Positions 27,689-34,330 of a DNA stretch of 36,467 bases are shown in pieces; positions within the stretch are counted from its first letter, which is position 1; each line of letters opens with the position of its first letter. Source of the DNA: Verrucomicrobiota bacterium (GTDB taxonomy: Bacteria > Verrucomicrobiota > Verrucomicrobiia > Limisphaerales > JACRJY01); NCBI GenBank assembly GCA_016235585.1, contig JACRJY010000113.1, forward strand, positions 1 to 36,467, read 5' to 3'. The notes beneath the pieces are model-generated. The model saw nothing but the letters and a program-made list of their open reading frames with translations. It was not told the origin of the DNA and did no database searches. Made by a program: the position numbers and the translations under genes.

Positions 27689-28645
27689 ATGACCACGCCT
27701 TTGTCCCGCCGCCAGTTCCTCGCCGTCTCGGCGATGGCCGCCCTTGCCTCGCCCGCCGCCGCCCGCGCTGCCGACGGCCCGTTGCCGCCCGCCGGGCCGA
27801 TCATTGACATCCACCAGCACACGAACTACCACGGGCGCACCGACCAGCAGATGCTCGCGCACCAGCGCGCGATGGGCGTCACGCAGACGATCCTGCTGCC
27901 GTCGGGGCGGCGGGTGCAGCGCGAGTCCACCCACAACGGAAAGTCCGACGGCCTCGCCGCCGGCACCGGCGGCAACGACACGGTCATCCGGCTGGCCAAG
28001 GAGCATCCGGGTGAAATTTTCTTCGGCGCGAACGAAGTGACGGACTTGCCGGAGGCGCGCGGGGAAATTGAAAAATACCTCAAGCTCGGCGCGATCATCA
28101 TCGCGGAGCAGAAGTTCAACGTGGACTGCGACTCGAAGGAGAGCGAAATCCTCTACGCGCTCGCCGGGGAATACCGCGTGCCGATCCTGCTGCACTTCCA
28201 GCACGCGACCTACAACAAGGGATTCGAGCGCTTCCACAAGGTGCTGGAAAAATTCCCCAAGGTGAACTTCATCGGCCACGCGCAGACGTGGTGGGCGAAC
28301 ATTGACGCGGGCCACGCAGATCAAAAAGTCCTCTACCCCAAGGGCAGCAAGGTCACGCCCGGCGGCATCACCGACCGGCTGCTGCGGGACTACCCGAATA
28401 TGTTTGCCGATATGTCCGCCGGCTCCGGGCTGAACGCACTCCTCCGCGACGAGGAGCACACGCGCGGTTTTCTGGAGCGGCACCAGGACAAAATCCTCTA
28501 CGGCAGCGACTGCACGGACACGATCGGGCGCGGCCCCGGCTGCCAGGGTGCGCAGACCATCGCCGCCATCCGCCGGCTCGCGCCAAGCAGGGCGGTTGAA
28601 CGGAAGATTCTCTACGAGAATTCCAAGAAACTGTTCCGCCTGTGA
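27689..28645 (+). CDS. Tat-exported amidohydrolase-2 family metal-dependent hydrolase
   Basis: 318 residues. A twin-arginine signal S-R-R-Q-F-L-A-V-S-A-M-A-A-L (residues 6-19) directs export. The barrel starts with I-I-D-I-H-Q-H-T-N-Y-H-G (metal-binding HxH-type), then L-L-H-F-Q-H-A, F-I-G-H-A-Q-T-W-W and L-Y-G-S-D-C-T-D (catalytic Asp), as in amidohydrolase_2 (TIM-barrel decarboxylase/hydrolase) proteins. Substrate cannot be deduced. It diverges from the exported oxidoreductase gene. Confidence 0.85.
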   Translation: MTTPLSRRQFLAVSAMAALASPAAARAADGPLPPAGPIIDIHQHTNYHGRTDQQMLAHQRAMGVTQTILLPSGRRVQRESTHNGKSDGLAAGTGGNDTVIRLAKEHPGEIFFGANEVTDLPEARGEIEKYLKLGAIIIAEQKFNVDCDSKESEILYALAGEYRVPILLHFQHATYNKGFERFHKVLEKFPKVNFIGHAQTWWANIDAGHADQKVLYPKGSKVTPGGITDRLLRDYPNMFADMSAGSGLNALLRDEEHTRGFLERHQDKILYGSDCTDTIGRGPGCQGAQTIAAIRRLAPSRAVERKILYENSKKLFRL

Positions 28646-28770
28646 ACGCCGCCGAACTGCCGGCCCACGACGGCCGGACAATCGAGCCGTGAACTTACCG
28701 ATTTGATTTGCACGCGCCAATCGTGTATGAAGCGGGCAACAAAACACCACTACGCCCCCCGTTGATTCAG

Positions 28771-30240
28771 ATGAATTCCTCCGCCTCGTCGATTGCCCGT
28801 TGCCATCTCTGCCTCTGGCTGCTGGCAGCCTTCTTCGCCGCGGCGTCGGCGCACGCCCAGCCCTACGTCCCCGGCCAGACCTACTTTGGCCGCAGCAACT
28901 ACATCGAATACATCGCCGGCAACCTGCCGTTCATCATCTCCGCGCCGCACGGGGGCACCAACAAGCCCGCCGAACTGCCCGACCGCACCTACGGCACGTT
29001 TGCCACCGACACGGCCACCGACACGCTGGCGCGGACGATTCGCACCGTGTTCACCAACCGCTTCGGCGGCCTCGTGCCGCACGTGATCATCTGCAACCTC
29101 GATCGCGACAAGATTGACTGCAACCGCGAGATCATCGAGGGCGCGCAGGGCAACACGAACACCGAGATTGCCTGGAATGAATTCCAAAACTTCATCGCCA
29201 CGGCGAAGCAGACGGTTTCCAACCAGTTTGGCCGAGGGTTCTACATTGATCTGCACGGCCACGGCCATCCGATCCAGCAGTTGGAAATCGGCTACCTGCT
29301 CTCGGCGGGTGAACTCGCGGTGTCCGACGCCACGCTGGACGCGGGGACGAACTACTCCGGCCAGTCCAGCATCAAGGAACTGGATCAGCGTTCACTGTCC
29401 TCGTTTTCCGAGCTGCTGCGCGGCCCGACCGGCTTCGGCAGCTTGATGGCGGCGCAGGGATTTCCTTCCGTGCCGAGTCAGGCCGTGCCCGATCCCGGCA
29501 CGAACTCTTATTTCAACGGCGGCTACAACACCGTGCAGCACGGCTCGCTTCTCGGCGGCACCATCAGCGGGCTGCAAATCGAGTCCAACTACACCAACGT
29601 CCGCAACAATTCGGTCAGCCGCACGAACTTCGCCAACGCCCTCGCCACCGCGCTGGACACGTATTTTTCCAACCACTTCGCGATGAACCTTCACGACGCC
29701 GCGCCCGCCGTGACCAGCCTGACGAACCAGACCATCAACGCCAGCGGCAGCGTCGGCCCGCTCGGCCTGACCATCGCCGACAGCCTGACGCCGTTGGCGC
29801 AACTGGTTTTGCGCGCGGCCTCGTCGAACACCAATCTCGTGCCGCTGGCAAACATCGTCTTCACCGGCAGCGGCAGCAACCGCTTCGTCACCGTCACGCC
29901 CGTGCCTTACGGCAATGGCTCCTCGACCATCACCATCACCGTCACCGACACGAATGGCGGCATGGCGACGGCGTCGTTCACCCTGACCGTGAACCCCACC
30001 GGTTCACTGCCGCTGCTCACGGCGGTGAACTACGACCCGGCGAGAACCGGGCTGAACTTCCGCCTCGTCGCGGTCGCGGGCCAGAGCCACACGGTTGAGT
30101 ATTCGGACGACTTGCAGGCGCAGATTTGGAATCCGCTGTTCAGCGTGACCAATCCCGCCGGCGTGCTTCACACCAACGACAAGCTGGGCACCAATAACAG
30201 CCCGCGCTTCTACCGCGTGCGGCAGGAAATGTCGCCTTGA
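28771..30240 (+). CDS. Secreted N-formylglutamate-amidohydrolase-like protein with Ig-like and R-F-Y-R-V C-terminal domains
   Basis: 489 residues from ATG 28771, with signal peptide L-C-L-W-L-L-A-A-F-F-A-A-A-S-A-H-A-Q. The catalytic half (about 30-310) shows I-S-A-P-H-G-G, L-D-R-D-K-I-D-C-N-R-E-I and Y-I-D-L-H-G-H-G-H, the plan of N-formylglutamate amidohydrolases/zinc deacylases. An Ig/cadherin-like segment follows (about 315-410, ending S-F-T-L-T-V-N-P-T). The last 75 residues end S-P-R-F-Y-R-V-R-Q, like the end of the 1725-residue repeat protein. Secretion is unusual for the enzyme family, so the natural substrate is probably not N-formylglutamate; an amidase on peptides or cell-wall fragments is possible. 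Confidence 0.75.
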   Translation: MNSSASSIARCHLCLWLLAAFFAAASAHAQPYVPGQTYFGRSNYIEYIAGNLPFIISAPHGGTNKPAELPDRTYGTFATDTATDTLARTIRTVFTNRFGGLVPHVIICNLDRDKIDCNREIIEGAQGNTNTEIAWNEFQNFIATAKQTVSNQFGRGFYIDLHGHGHPIQQLEIGYLLSAGELAVSDATLDAGTNYSGQSSIKELDQRSLSSFSELLRGPTGFGSLMAAQGFPSVPSQAVPDPGTNSYFNGGYNTVQHGSLLGGTISGLQIESNYTNVRNNSVSRTNFANALATALDTYFSNHFAMNLHDAAPAVTSLTNQTINASGSVGPLGLTIADSLTPLAQLVLRAASSNTNLVPLANIVFTGSGSNRFVTVTPVPYGNGSSTITITVTDTNGGMATASFTLTVNPTGSLPLLTAVNYDPARTGLNFRLVAVAGQSHTVEYSDDLQAQIWNPLFSVTNPAGVLHTNDKLGTNNSPRFYRVRQEMSP

Positions 30241-30337
30241 GCACCGGGGGTGTTCCTTCGCGCTTCTCACCTCACTCCCCGCACCACCAAGCCATTTTCC
30301 GCTTTGCACTTTCCGATTTGTCCCCATTATTTGCGCC

Positions 30338-31219
30338 GTGTATTTTCCTAAAGTCAGTCTCATCGGCGTCGGGCTGCTTGGCGGCTCGCTGGGGCTGGCC
30401 TTGAAGAAGCGCAAGCTCGCCGCGCGCGTCGAGGGCTACGTGCGCCGCGACGCGAGCATCGCCGAGTGCGAGGCGCTCGGCGTCGTGGACAAGGCCTCGC
30501 GCGACCTTGCCGCCGTGGTGCGCGACGCCGACCTCGTCATCTTCTGCACGCCACTGGCGCAGATGCGCGAACTGGCGGTTCAGGCCGTGCCGCACTTCAA
30601 GCGCGACGTGCTCGTGACCGACGTGGGCAGCGTGAAGGCCAGCGTCGTGGCCGACCTCGAAGCGCCCATTGCGCGGGCGGGCGGCGTCTTCATCGGCAGC
30701 CATCCGATGGCCGGCTCCGAGCAGGCCGGGCCAAAGGCGGCGCGGGCGGACCTGTTTGAAAACGCCGTGTGCGTGCTCACGCCCAACGCGCGCGGCACCC
30801 CGGCGGCGCTCCAGCAACTGGAAGAATTCTGGCAGGCTCTCGGCGCGCGCACGCTGCGGCTCTCGCCGGAAATCCACGATGACCTCGTGGCGCGGTGCAG
30901 CCACCTGCCGCACACCGTCGCCGCCGAACTGGCGAACTACGTTTTAAGCCCCGCGCATCCCAAGGAGCAGGCGATGCTCTGCGCGGCGGGCTTCCGCGAC
31001 ACCACGCGCATCGCCAGCGGCTCGACGGAGATGTGGCGCGACATCGCCATGGCCAACCGCGAGAAGCTCGCGCGCGTGCTCGGCGTGTTCATCGAGGATT
31101 TGCAGGAGCTCCAGCTTGCGCTCGAACGCGGCGACGCGAACGCCATCACGGAATTTTTTGAAACCGCCAAGCAGCGCCGCGACAACTGGCTCGGAACCAG
31201 TGGAACTTCGCCAGAATGA
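30338..31219 (+). CDS. tyrA: Prephenate dehydrogenase
   Basis: 293 residues from a GTG start (M-Y-F-P-K-V-S-L-I-G). NAD-binding loop G-V-G-L-L-G-G-S-L-G (10-19), then V-I-F-C-T-P, V-T-D-V-G-S-V-K and the catalytic/substrate segment I-G-S-H-P-M-A-G-S-E-Q-A-G, followed by S-H-L-P-H-T-V-A and G-F-R-D-T-T-R-I-A-S-G, typical of TyrA. It converts prephenate to 4-hydroxyphenylpyruvate for tyrosine. There is no ACT or chorismate mutase domain. It opens the tyrA-aroA-cmk-plsC cluster, separated from aroA by an inverted-repeat element. Confidence 0.93.
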   Translation: MYFPKVSLIGVGLLGGSLGLALKKRKLAARVEGYVRRDASIAECEALGVVDKASRDLAAVVRDADLVIFCTPLAQMRELAVQAVPHFKRDVLVTDVGSVKASVVADLEAPIARAGGVFIGSHPMAGSEQAGPKAARADLFENAVCVLTPNARGTPAALQQLEEFWQALGARTLRLSPEIHDDLVARCSHLPHTVAAELANYVLSPAHPKEQAMLCAAGFRDTTRIASGSTEMWRDIAMANREKLARVLGVFIEDLQELQLALERGDANAITEFFETAKQRRDNWLGTSGTSPE

Positions 31220-31221
31220 TT

Positions 31222-31332
31222 TTTAGCCACGGATGAAACACGGATTGAACACAGATTTTTTCCAGAAACCTTGGGGCAGGAACTCGCAGCTTTCCCCATC
31301 TGTGTTTCATCTGTGTTTCATCTGTGGCTAAA
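31222..31332. repeat. 111-bp inverted repeat with GATGAAACACA units
   Basis: Two 35-bp arms (31222-31256 and 31298-31332) are reverse complements with 4 mismatches. They are built from TTTAGCCAC followed by GATGAAACAC-type units, around a 41-bp centre. It fills the gap between tyrA and aroA and ends 7 bp before the aroA GTG. Repeats of the GCCAC(A/G)GATGAAACAC type recur in many environmental genomes. It would form a long mRNA hairpin. Confidence 0.85.
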
Positions 31333-31339
31333 TGATCCC

Positions 31340-32842
31340 GTGGCCCTTCCCGACCTCATCGAAATCGTCCCGCTGACCGCGCCGGTGCGCGCGGAAATCA
31401 CCGTGCCCGGCTCCAAGAGCATCACCAACCGCGCGCTCATCCTCGCCGCGCTGGCCGAGGGCGAGACGACGTTGCGCGGCGCGCTCTGGAGCGAGGACAC
31501 GCAGGTGATGGTCGAGTGCCTTCAGGAACTCGGCTTCATGGTCAACGCCGCACCCGACGCGGACGAGCCGTGCAACCGCACCATCACGGTCTATGGGCTC
31601 GGGGGCAAAGTGCCGCGCGGCGGAACGGAGGCGCAACCGCTGGAATTGTTCGTGGGCAACGCGGGCACGGCGGCGCGGTTCCTCGCGGCGTTTGTGTGTC
31701 TCGGCGAGGGCGTGTATCGCCTGCACGGCGTGCTGCGGATGCACGAGCGCCCGCAGGCGGCGCTGTTCGCGGCGCTGCGTGAGCTGGGCTACCGCGTCGA
31801 GAGCGAGAAGGGAAATGATAAACTGCCGGTGAGAATTTGGGGTGGTAGGGCGGGCAGTCCTCTGCCCGCCGGTGCGCCGGTTGCAACCGAACGGCGCGCA
31901 CGGAGTGACGCGCCCTACCAGCGCTGCAAGGTCAGCATCGAGGAAAGCTCGCAGTTCGCCAGCGCGCTGCTGCTGTGCGCGAAAACCGGCGGCTGGCAGG
32001 TGGAAATCACCGGGGCGGACGAGGAGGAAATGCCGTATGTGACAATGACCTCGGAGATGGTGAAGGTGTTTCCCGCAAAGGGCGGCGAGTTTCAAATCGA
32101 GCCGGATGCGTCGAGCGGGAGTTATTTTTGGGGGATTGGCTGGCTGTTTCTGATTAAGAAAAATCTTTTCGACAAAAAAGAGACTCCAAGAGTGACGTGG
32201 GGAGAGTTTTCTCGTGTAGTTGCGGCTTACGAGCGGGGGGAACCCTTGGATCCTACGTTCTTGTCTGTAGTTGTGAAAAATTGGCCTACATCAGGTTGGC
32301 AAATAGACCAAGATTTCTCGGATGTCTTATATTCGCTGCCGGAATCTTTTGATGTTGTCTCTCGTCGGGATGATCTCGGTGACAGTGTTATGACGGGTAT
32401 TGTGTTGGCACCATTTCTACCGAGTATGTCTAGGTTTGCAGTGTTCCGACGACTGCGGCTTCCTTTGTTTATTCGGAAGCAAAGTTTTTCAGAATTGGGC
32501 CGCCTGCGCGTCCAGGAGTGCGAGCGCGTCGTCGCGTTGCGGACAGAGTTGACCAAGTGCGGCGCGAAGGTGGTCGAGGAGGGCGACACGCTGACGGTTT
32601 ATCCGTCGCCGCTCCACGGCGCGGAAATCGAGACCTACAACGACCATCGCATGGCGATGTGCTTCGCCGTTCTCGGCTTGAAAGTGCCGGGCATCAAAAT
32701 CAAGAATCCCGCCTGCGTGAAAAAGACGTTCCCGAATTTTTTCCAAAAGCTCGCCGCCGCGCCGCCGCACGGCCTGGGCGCGGAAATCCGCGACGGGCAC
32801 ACGGGGCGGAAGCTGGGCATGGATGAATTGTTCGCGGAGTGA
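31340..32842 (+). CDS. aroA: 3-phosphoshikimate 1-carboxyvinyltransferase (EPSP synthase), with insertions
   Basis: 500 residues from GTG 31340, against about 430-440 usual. Intact EPSPS motifs: P-G-S-K-S-I-T-N-R-A (23-32), G-N-A-G-T-A-A-R (106-113), R-M-H-E-R-P (133-138), E-E-S-S-Q-F-A-S-A-L (201-210), P-D-A-S-S-G-S-Y (255-262), catalytic-type D348 in L-G-D-S-V-M-T, and N-D-H-R-M-A-M (434-440). Two abnormal parts: residues about 169-195 are encoded by a palindromic repeat element, and about 262-386 by an AT-rich patch with extra segments after L-I-K-K-N and after P-S-M-S-R-F. The reading frame is uninterrupted, so the enzyme may be functional, making EPSP for aromatic amino acids. Confidence 0.9.
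   Translation: MALPDLIEIVPLTAPVRAEITVPGSKSITNRALILAALAEGETTLRGALWSEDTQVMVECLQELGFMVNAAPDADEPCNRTITVYGLGGKVPRGGTEAQPLELFVGNAGTAARFLAAFVCLGEGVYRLHGVLRMHERPQAALFAALRELGYRVESEKGNDKLPVRIWGGRAGSPLPAGAPVATERRARSDAPYQRCKVSIEESSQFASALLLCAKTGGWQVEITGADEEEMPYVTMTSEMVKVFPAKGGEFQIEPDASSGSYFWGIGWLFLIKKNLFDKKETPRVTWGEFSRVVAAYERGEPLDPTFLSVVVKNWPTSGWQIDQDFSDVLYSLPESFDVVSRRDDLGDSVMTGIVLAPFLPSMSRFAVFRRLRLPLFIRKQSFSELGRLRVQECERVVALRTELTKCGAKVVEEGDTLTVYPSPLHGAEIETYNDHRMAMCFAVLGLKVPGIKIKNPACVKKTFPNFFQKLAAAPPHGLGAEIRDGHTGRKLGMDELFAE
31844..31919. repeat. Cloverleaf-like palindromic element inside aroA
   Basis: 76 bp bounded by GGTAGGGCG and its complement CGCCCTACC. Inside are hairpins CGGGCAG-TCCT-CTGCCCG, CGGTT-GC-AACCG and GGCGCG-10 nt-CGCGCC. 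It is read through in frame and adds G-R-A-G-S-P-L-P-A-G... to the protein between W-G-G and C-K-V-S-I-E-E-S-S, where other EPSP synthases have a short loop. Confidence 0.8.
32122..32492 (+). other. aroA: AT-rich mosaic patch within aroA
   Basis: Base composition drops sharply: hand counts give 25/60 GC at 32161-32220 and 27/60 at 32281-32340, against 38/60 at 32581-32640. Codons ending in A/T become common (e.g. AAA, TTT, GTT), and the conserved EPSPS residues within it share this composition. Flanks return to typical GC abruptly near 32120 and 32500. Confidence 0.8.
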
Positions 32843-32847
32843 AGAAT

Positions 32848-32937
32848 GTTTTCAGGTTTTCAAGTTGTCAGGCTGTCAAGCGCTCCCGACACTCGCGCGC
32901 GGCGCTTGAAAACTTGAAACCTGACAACCTGACAACC
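32848..32937. repeat. Octamer arrays in inverted orientation between aroA and cmk
   Basis: Left arm 32848-32883: GTTTTCAG, GTTTTCAA, GTTGTCAG, GCTGTCAA, then GCGC. Right arm 32902-32937: GCGC, TTGAAAAC, TTGAAACC, TGACAACC, TGACAACC. The two 36-bp arms are approximate reverse complements around an 18-bp GC-rich centre. The right arm abuts the likely TTG start of cmk, which itself begins the next octamer TTGAAACC. Confidence 0.8.
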
Positions 32938-33618
32938 TTGAAACCACCCATCGTCATCGCCATTGACGGCACGAGCGCCAGCGGCAAGAGCACCAACGCC
33001 CGGCTCGTCGCCAAGGCGCTCGGCTACGTCTACGTGGACACCGGCGCGATGTATCGCACGCTGGCGTGGCATTGCCTGCAAAAGCGCGTGGACGTGAACG
33101 ACGCCAAGGCCGTCGCCGCCGCCTGCCGCGCGTGGAAGACCAAGCTCGTCTGCGTGGACGGCGAGTTCCGCCAGACGCGCCTGCTGGTGAACAGTTATTA
33201 TCCCGACAAGGAAATCCGCACCGCCGAGACGAGCGCCGCCGTGCCGCACGTCGCCGCCGTGCCGAAGGTGCGCGACTGGATGAAGAAGAAACAGCGTGAG
33301 TGCCTCCAGTTTGGCAACCTCGTGATGGAAGGCCGCGACATCGGCTCAAATGTTTTCCCGGAGACGGACTTCAAGTTTTACATGGACGCCGCGCTCGCCG
33401 AGCGCACGAAGCGCCGCGCGGCGGACGGCGTGAGGGAGGACTTGGCGAAGCGCGACCAGCGCGACAGCCAGCGCGCCGCCGCGCCGCTCATGGTGCCGCT
33501 GGGCGCGACGGTCATCAACAATTCCGGCCAGACCCCGGCGCAAAGCAGTGGCCTCATCATTGCCGAGGTGCGGCGCAAGCTCGCGGCCCGCGCCAAGGCC
33601 GCCGCCCGCCATGGCTGA
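32938..33618 (+). CDS. cmk: Cytidylate kinase
   Basis: 226 residues from TTG 32938 (M-K-P-P-I-V-I-A-I-D-G-T), the normal Cmk length. P-loop G-T-S-A-S-G-K-S-T (11-19), Y-V-D-T-G-A-M-Y-R-T-L-A, the cytidine-binding N-L-V-M-E-G-R-D-I-G-S-N-V-F-P and the lid R-D-Q-R-D-S-Q-R are present. It phosphorylates CMP/dCMP. A GTG at 32839 overlapping the aroA stop would add 33 residues encoded by the octamer repeat and is thought not to be the true start, although it is possible. aroA-cmk adjacency is common in bacteria. The last 8 bp overlap plsC. Confidence 0.92.
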   Translation: MKPPIVIAIDGTSASGKSTNARLVAKALGYVYVDTGAMYRTLAWHCLQKRVDVNDAKAVAAACRAWKTKLVCVDGEFRQTRLLVNSYYPDKEIRTAETSAAVPHVAAVPKVRDWMKKKQRECLQFGNLVMEGRDIGSNVFPETDFKFYMDAALAERTKRRAADGVREDLAKRDQRDSQRAAAPLMVPLGATVINNSGQTPAQSSGLIIAEVRRKLAARAKAAARHG

Positions 33619-34318
33619 ACCTGCGCCAGCCGGAAGTCCGCCGCAAGTGCCGAAACCGGGCCGCGCGCGCATGGGCGCGAGCTATTTCATCGGCTGGAGC
33701 CTGTTCCGCGCGATGTATTGGCTGTATTTCCGCCGGCGCATTTTCAACGCCGAGCGCGTGCCGCGCGAAGGCCCGGTGATTCTCGCCTCGAACCACGCGA
33801 GCTTTCTCGACCCGCCGCTCGTCGGTTCGTCGCTGCCGCGTCCGATCAACTACCTCGCGCGCGAAACGCTCTTCCGCTTTCCCGTCGTTGGCTGGATTCT
33901 GCGCTCGTGGAATTCAGTGCCGGTGGATCGCGACGGCGGCGGGGCGGCGGGCCTGCGGGCAATCCTTGACCGGCTGCTCGCGGGCGGCGGCATCATTTTG
34001 TTTCCCGAAGGCACGCGCACGCGTGACGGAAAATTGCAGCCGGCGCGCTCCGGCATCGGACTGACGGTGATCAAATCCACCGCGCCCGTGGTGCCGGTGC
34101 GGGTCTTCGGCACGTTCGAGGCCTACGGACGGCACATGAAATTCCCGTGCCCGCGCCGCGTGGTGGTGAAGTTCGGCCAGCCGATGGATTTTGCGACGCT
34201 GCGGACGGAGGCCAAGACGTGCGCCAAGCCGCGCCTGAAACATATTTACCAGCAGGTGGCCGATGAAATCATGGCGGAGATTGCGAAGCTGGAACCGCAC
34301 GAAGACAGCGGTTCGTAA
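33611..34318 (+). CDS. plsC: 1-acyl-sn-glycerol-3-phosphate acyltransferase
   Basis: 235 residues from ATG 33611, which overlaps the cmk stop by 8 bp and suggests coupling. Acyltransferase motifs: N-H-A-S-F-L-D (HX4D, residues 61-67), P-V-D-R-D (104-108), F-P-E-G-T-R-T (131-137) and V-V-P-V-R-V-F-G (motif IV). A hydrophobic N-terminal segment near F-I-G-W-S-L-F-R-A-M-Y-W-L-Y-F anchors it at the inner membrane. It forms phosphatidic acid. It is convergent with pyrD, 12 bp apart. Confidence 0.92.
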   Translation: MAEPAPAGSPPQVPKPGRARMGASYFIGWSLFRAMYWLYFRRRIFNAERVPREGPVILASNHASFLDPPLVGSSLPRPINYLARETLFRFPVVGWILRSWNSVPVDRDGGGAAGLRAILDRLLAGGGIILFPEGTRTRDGKLQPARSGIGLTVIKSTAPVVPVRVFGTFEAYGRHMKFPCPRRVVVKFGQPMDFATLRTEAKTCAKPRLKHIYQQVADEIMAEIAKLEPHEDSGS

Positions 34319-34330
34319 CCAGTGGGAGAA

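Noticed and set aside
31271..31339. Upstream in-frame extension of aroA
   Set aside because: It is encoded by the inverted repeat; homology begins at the GTG at 31340.
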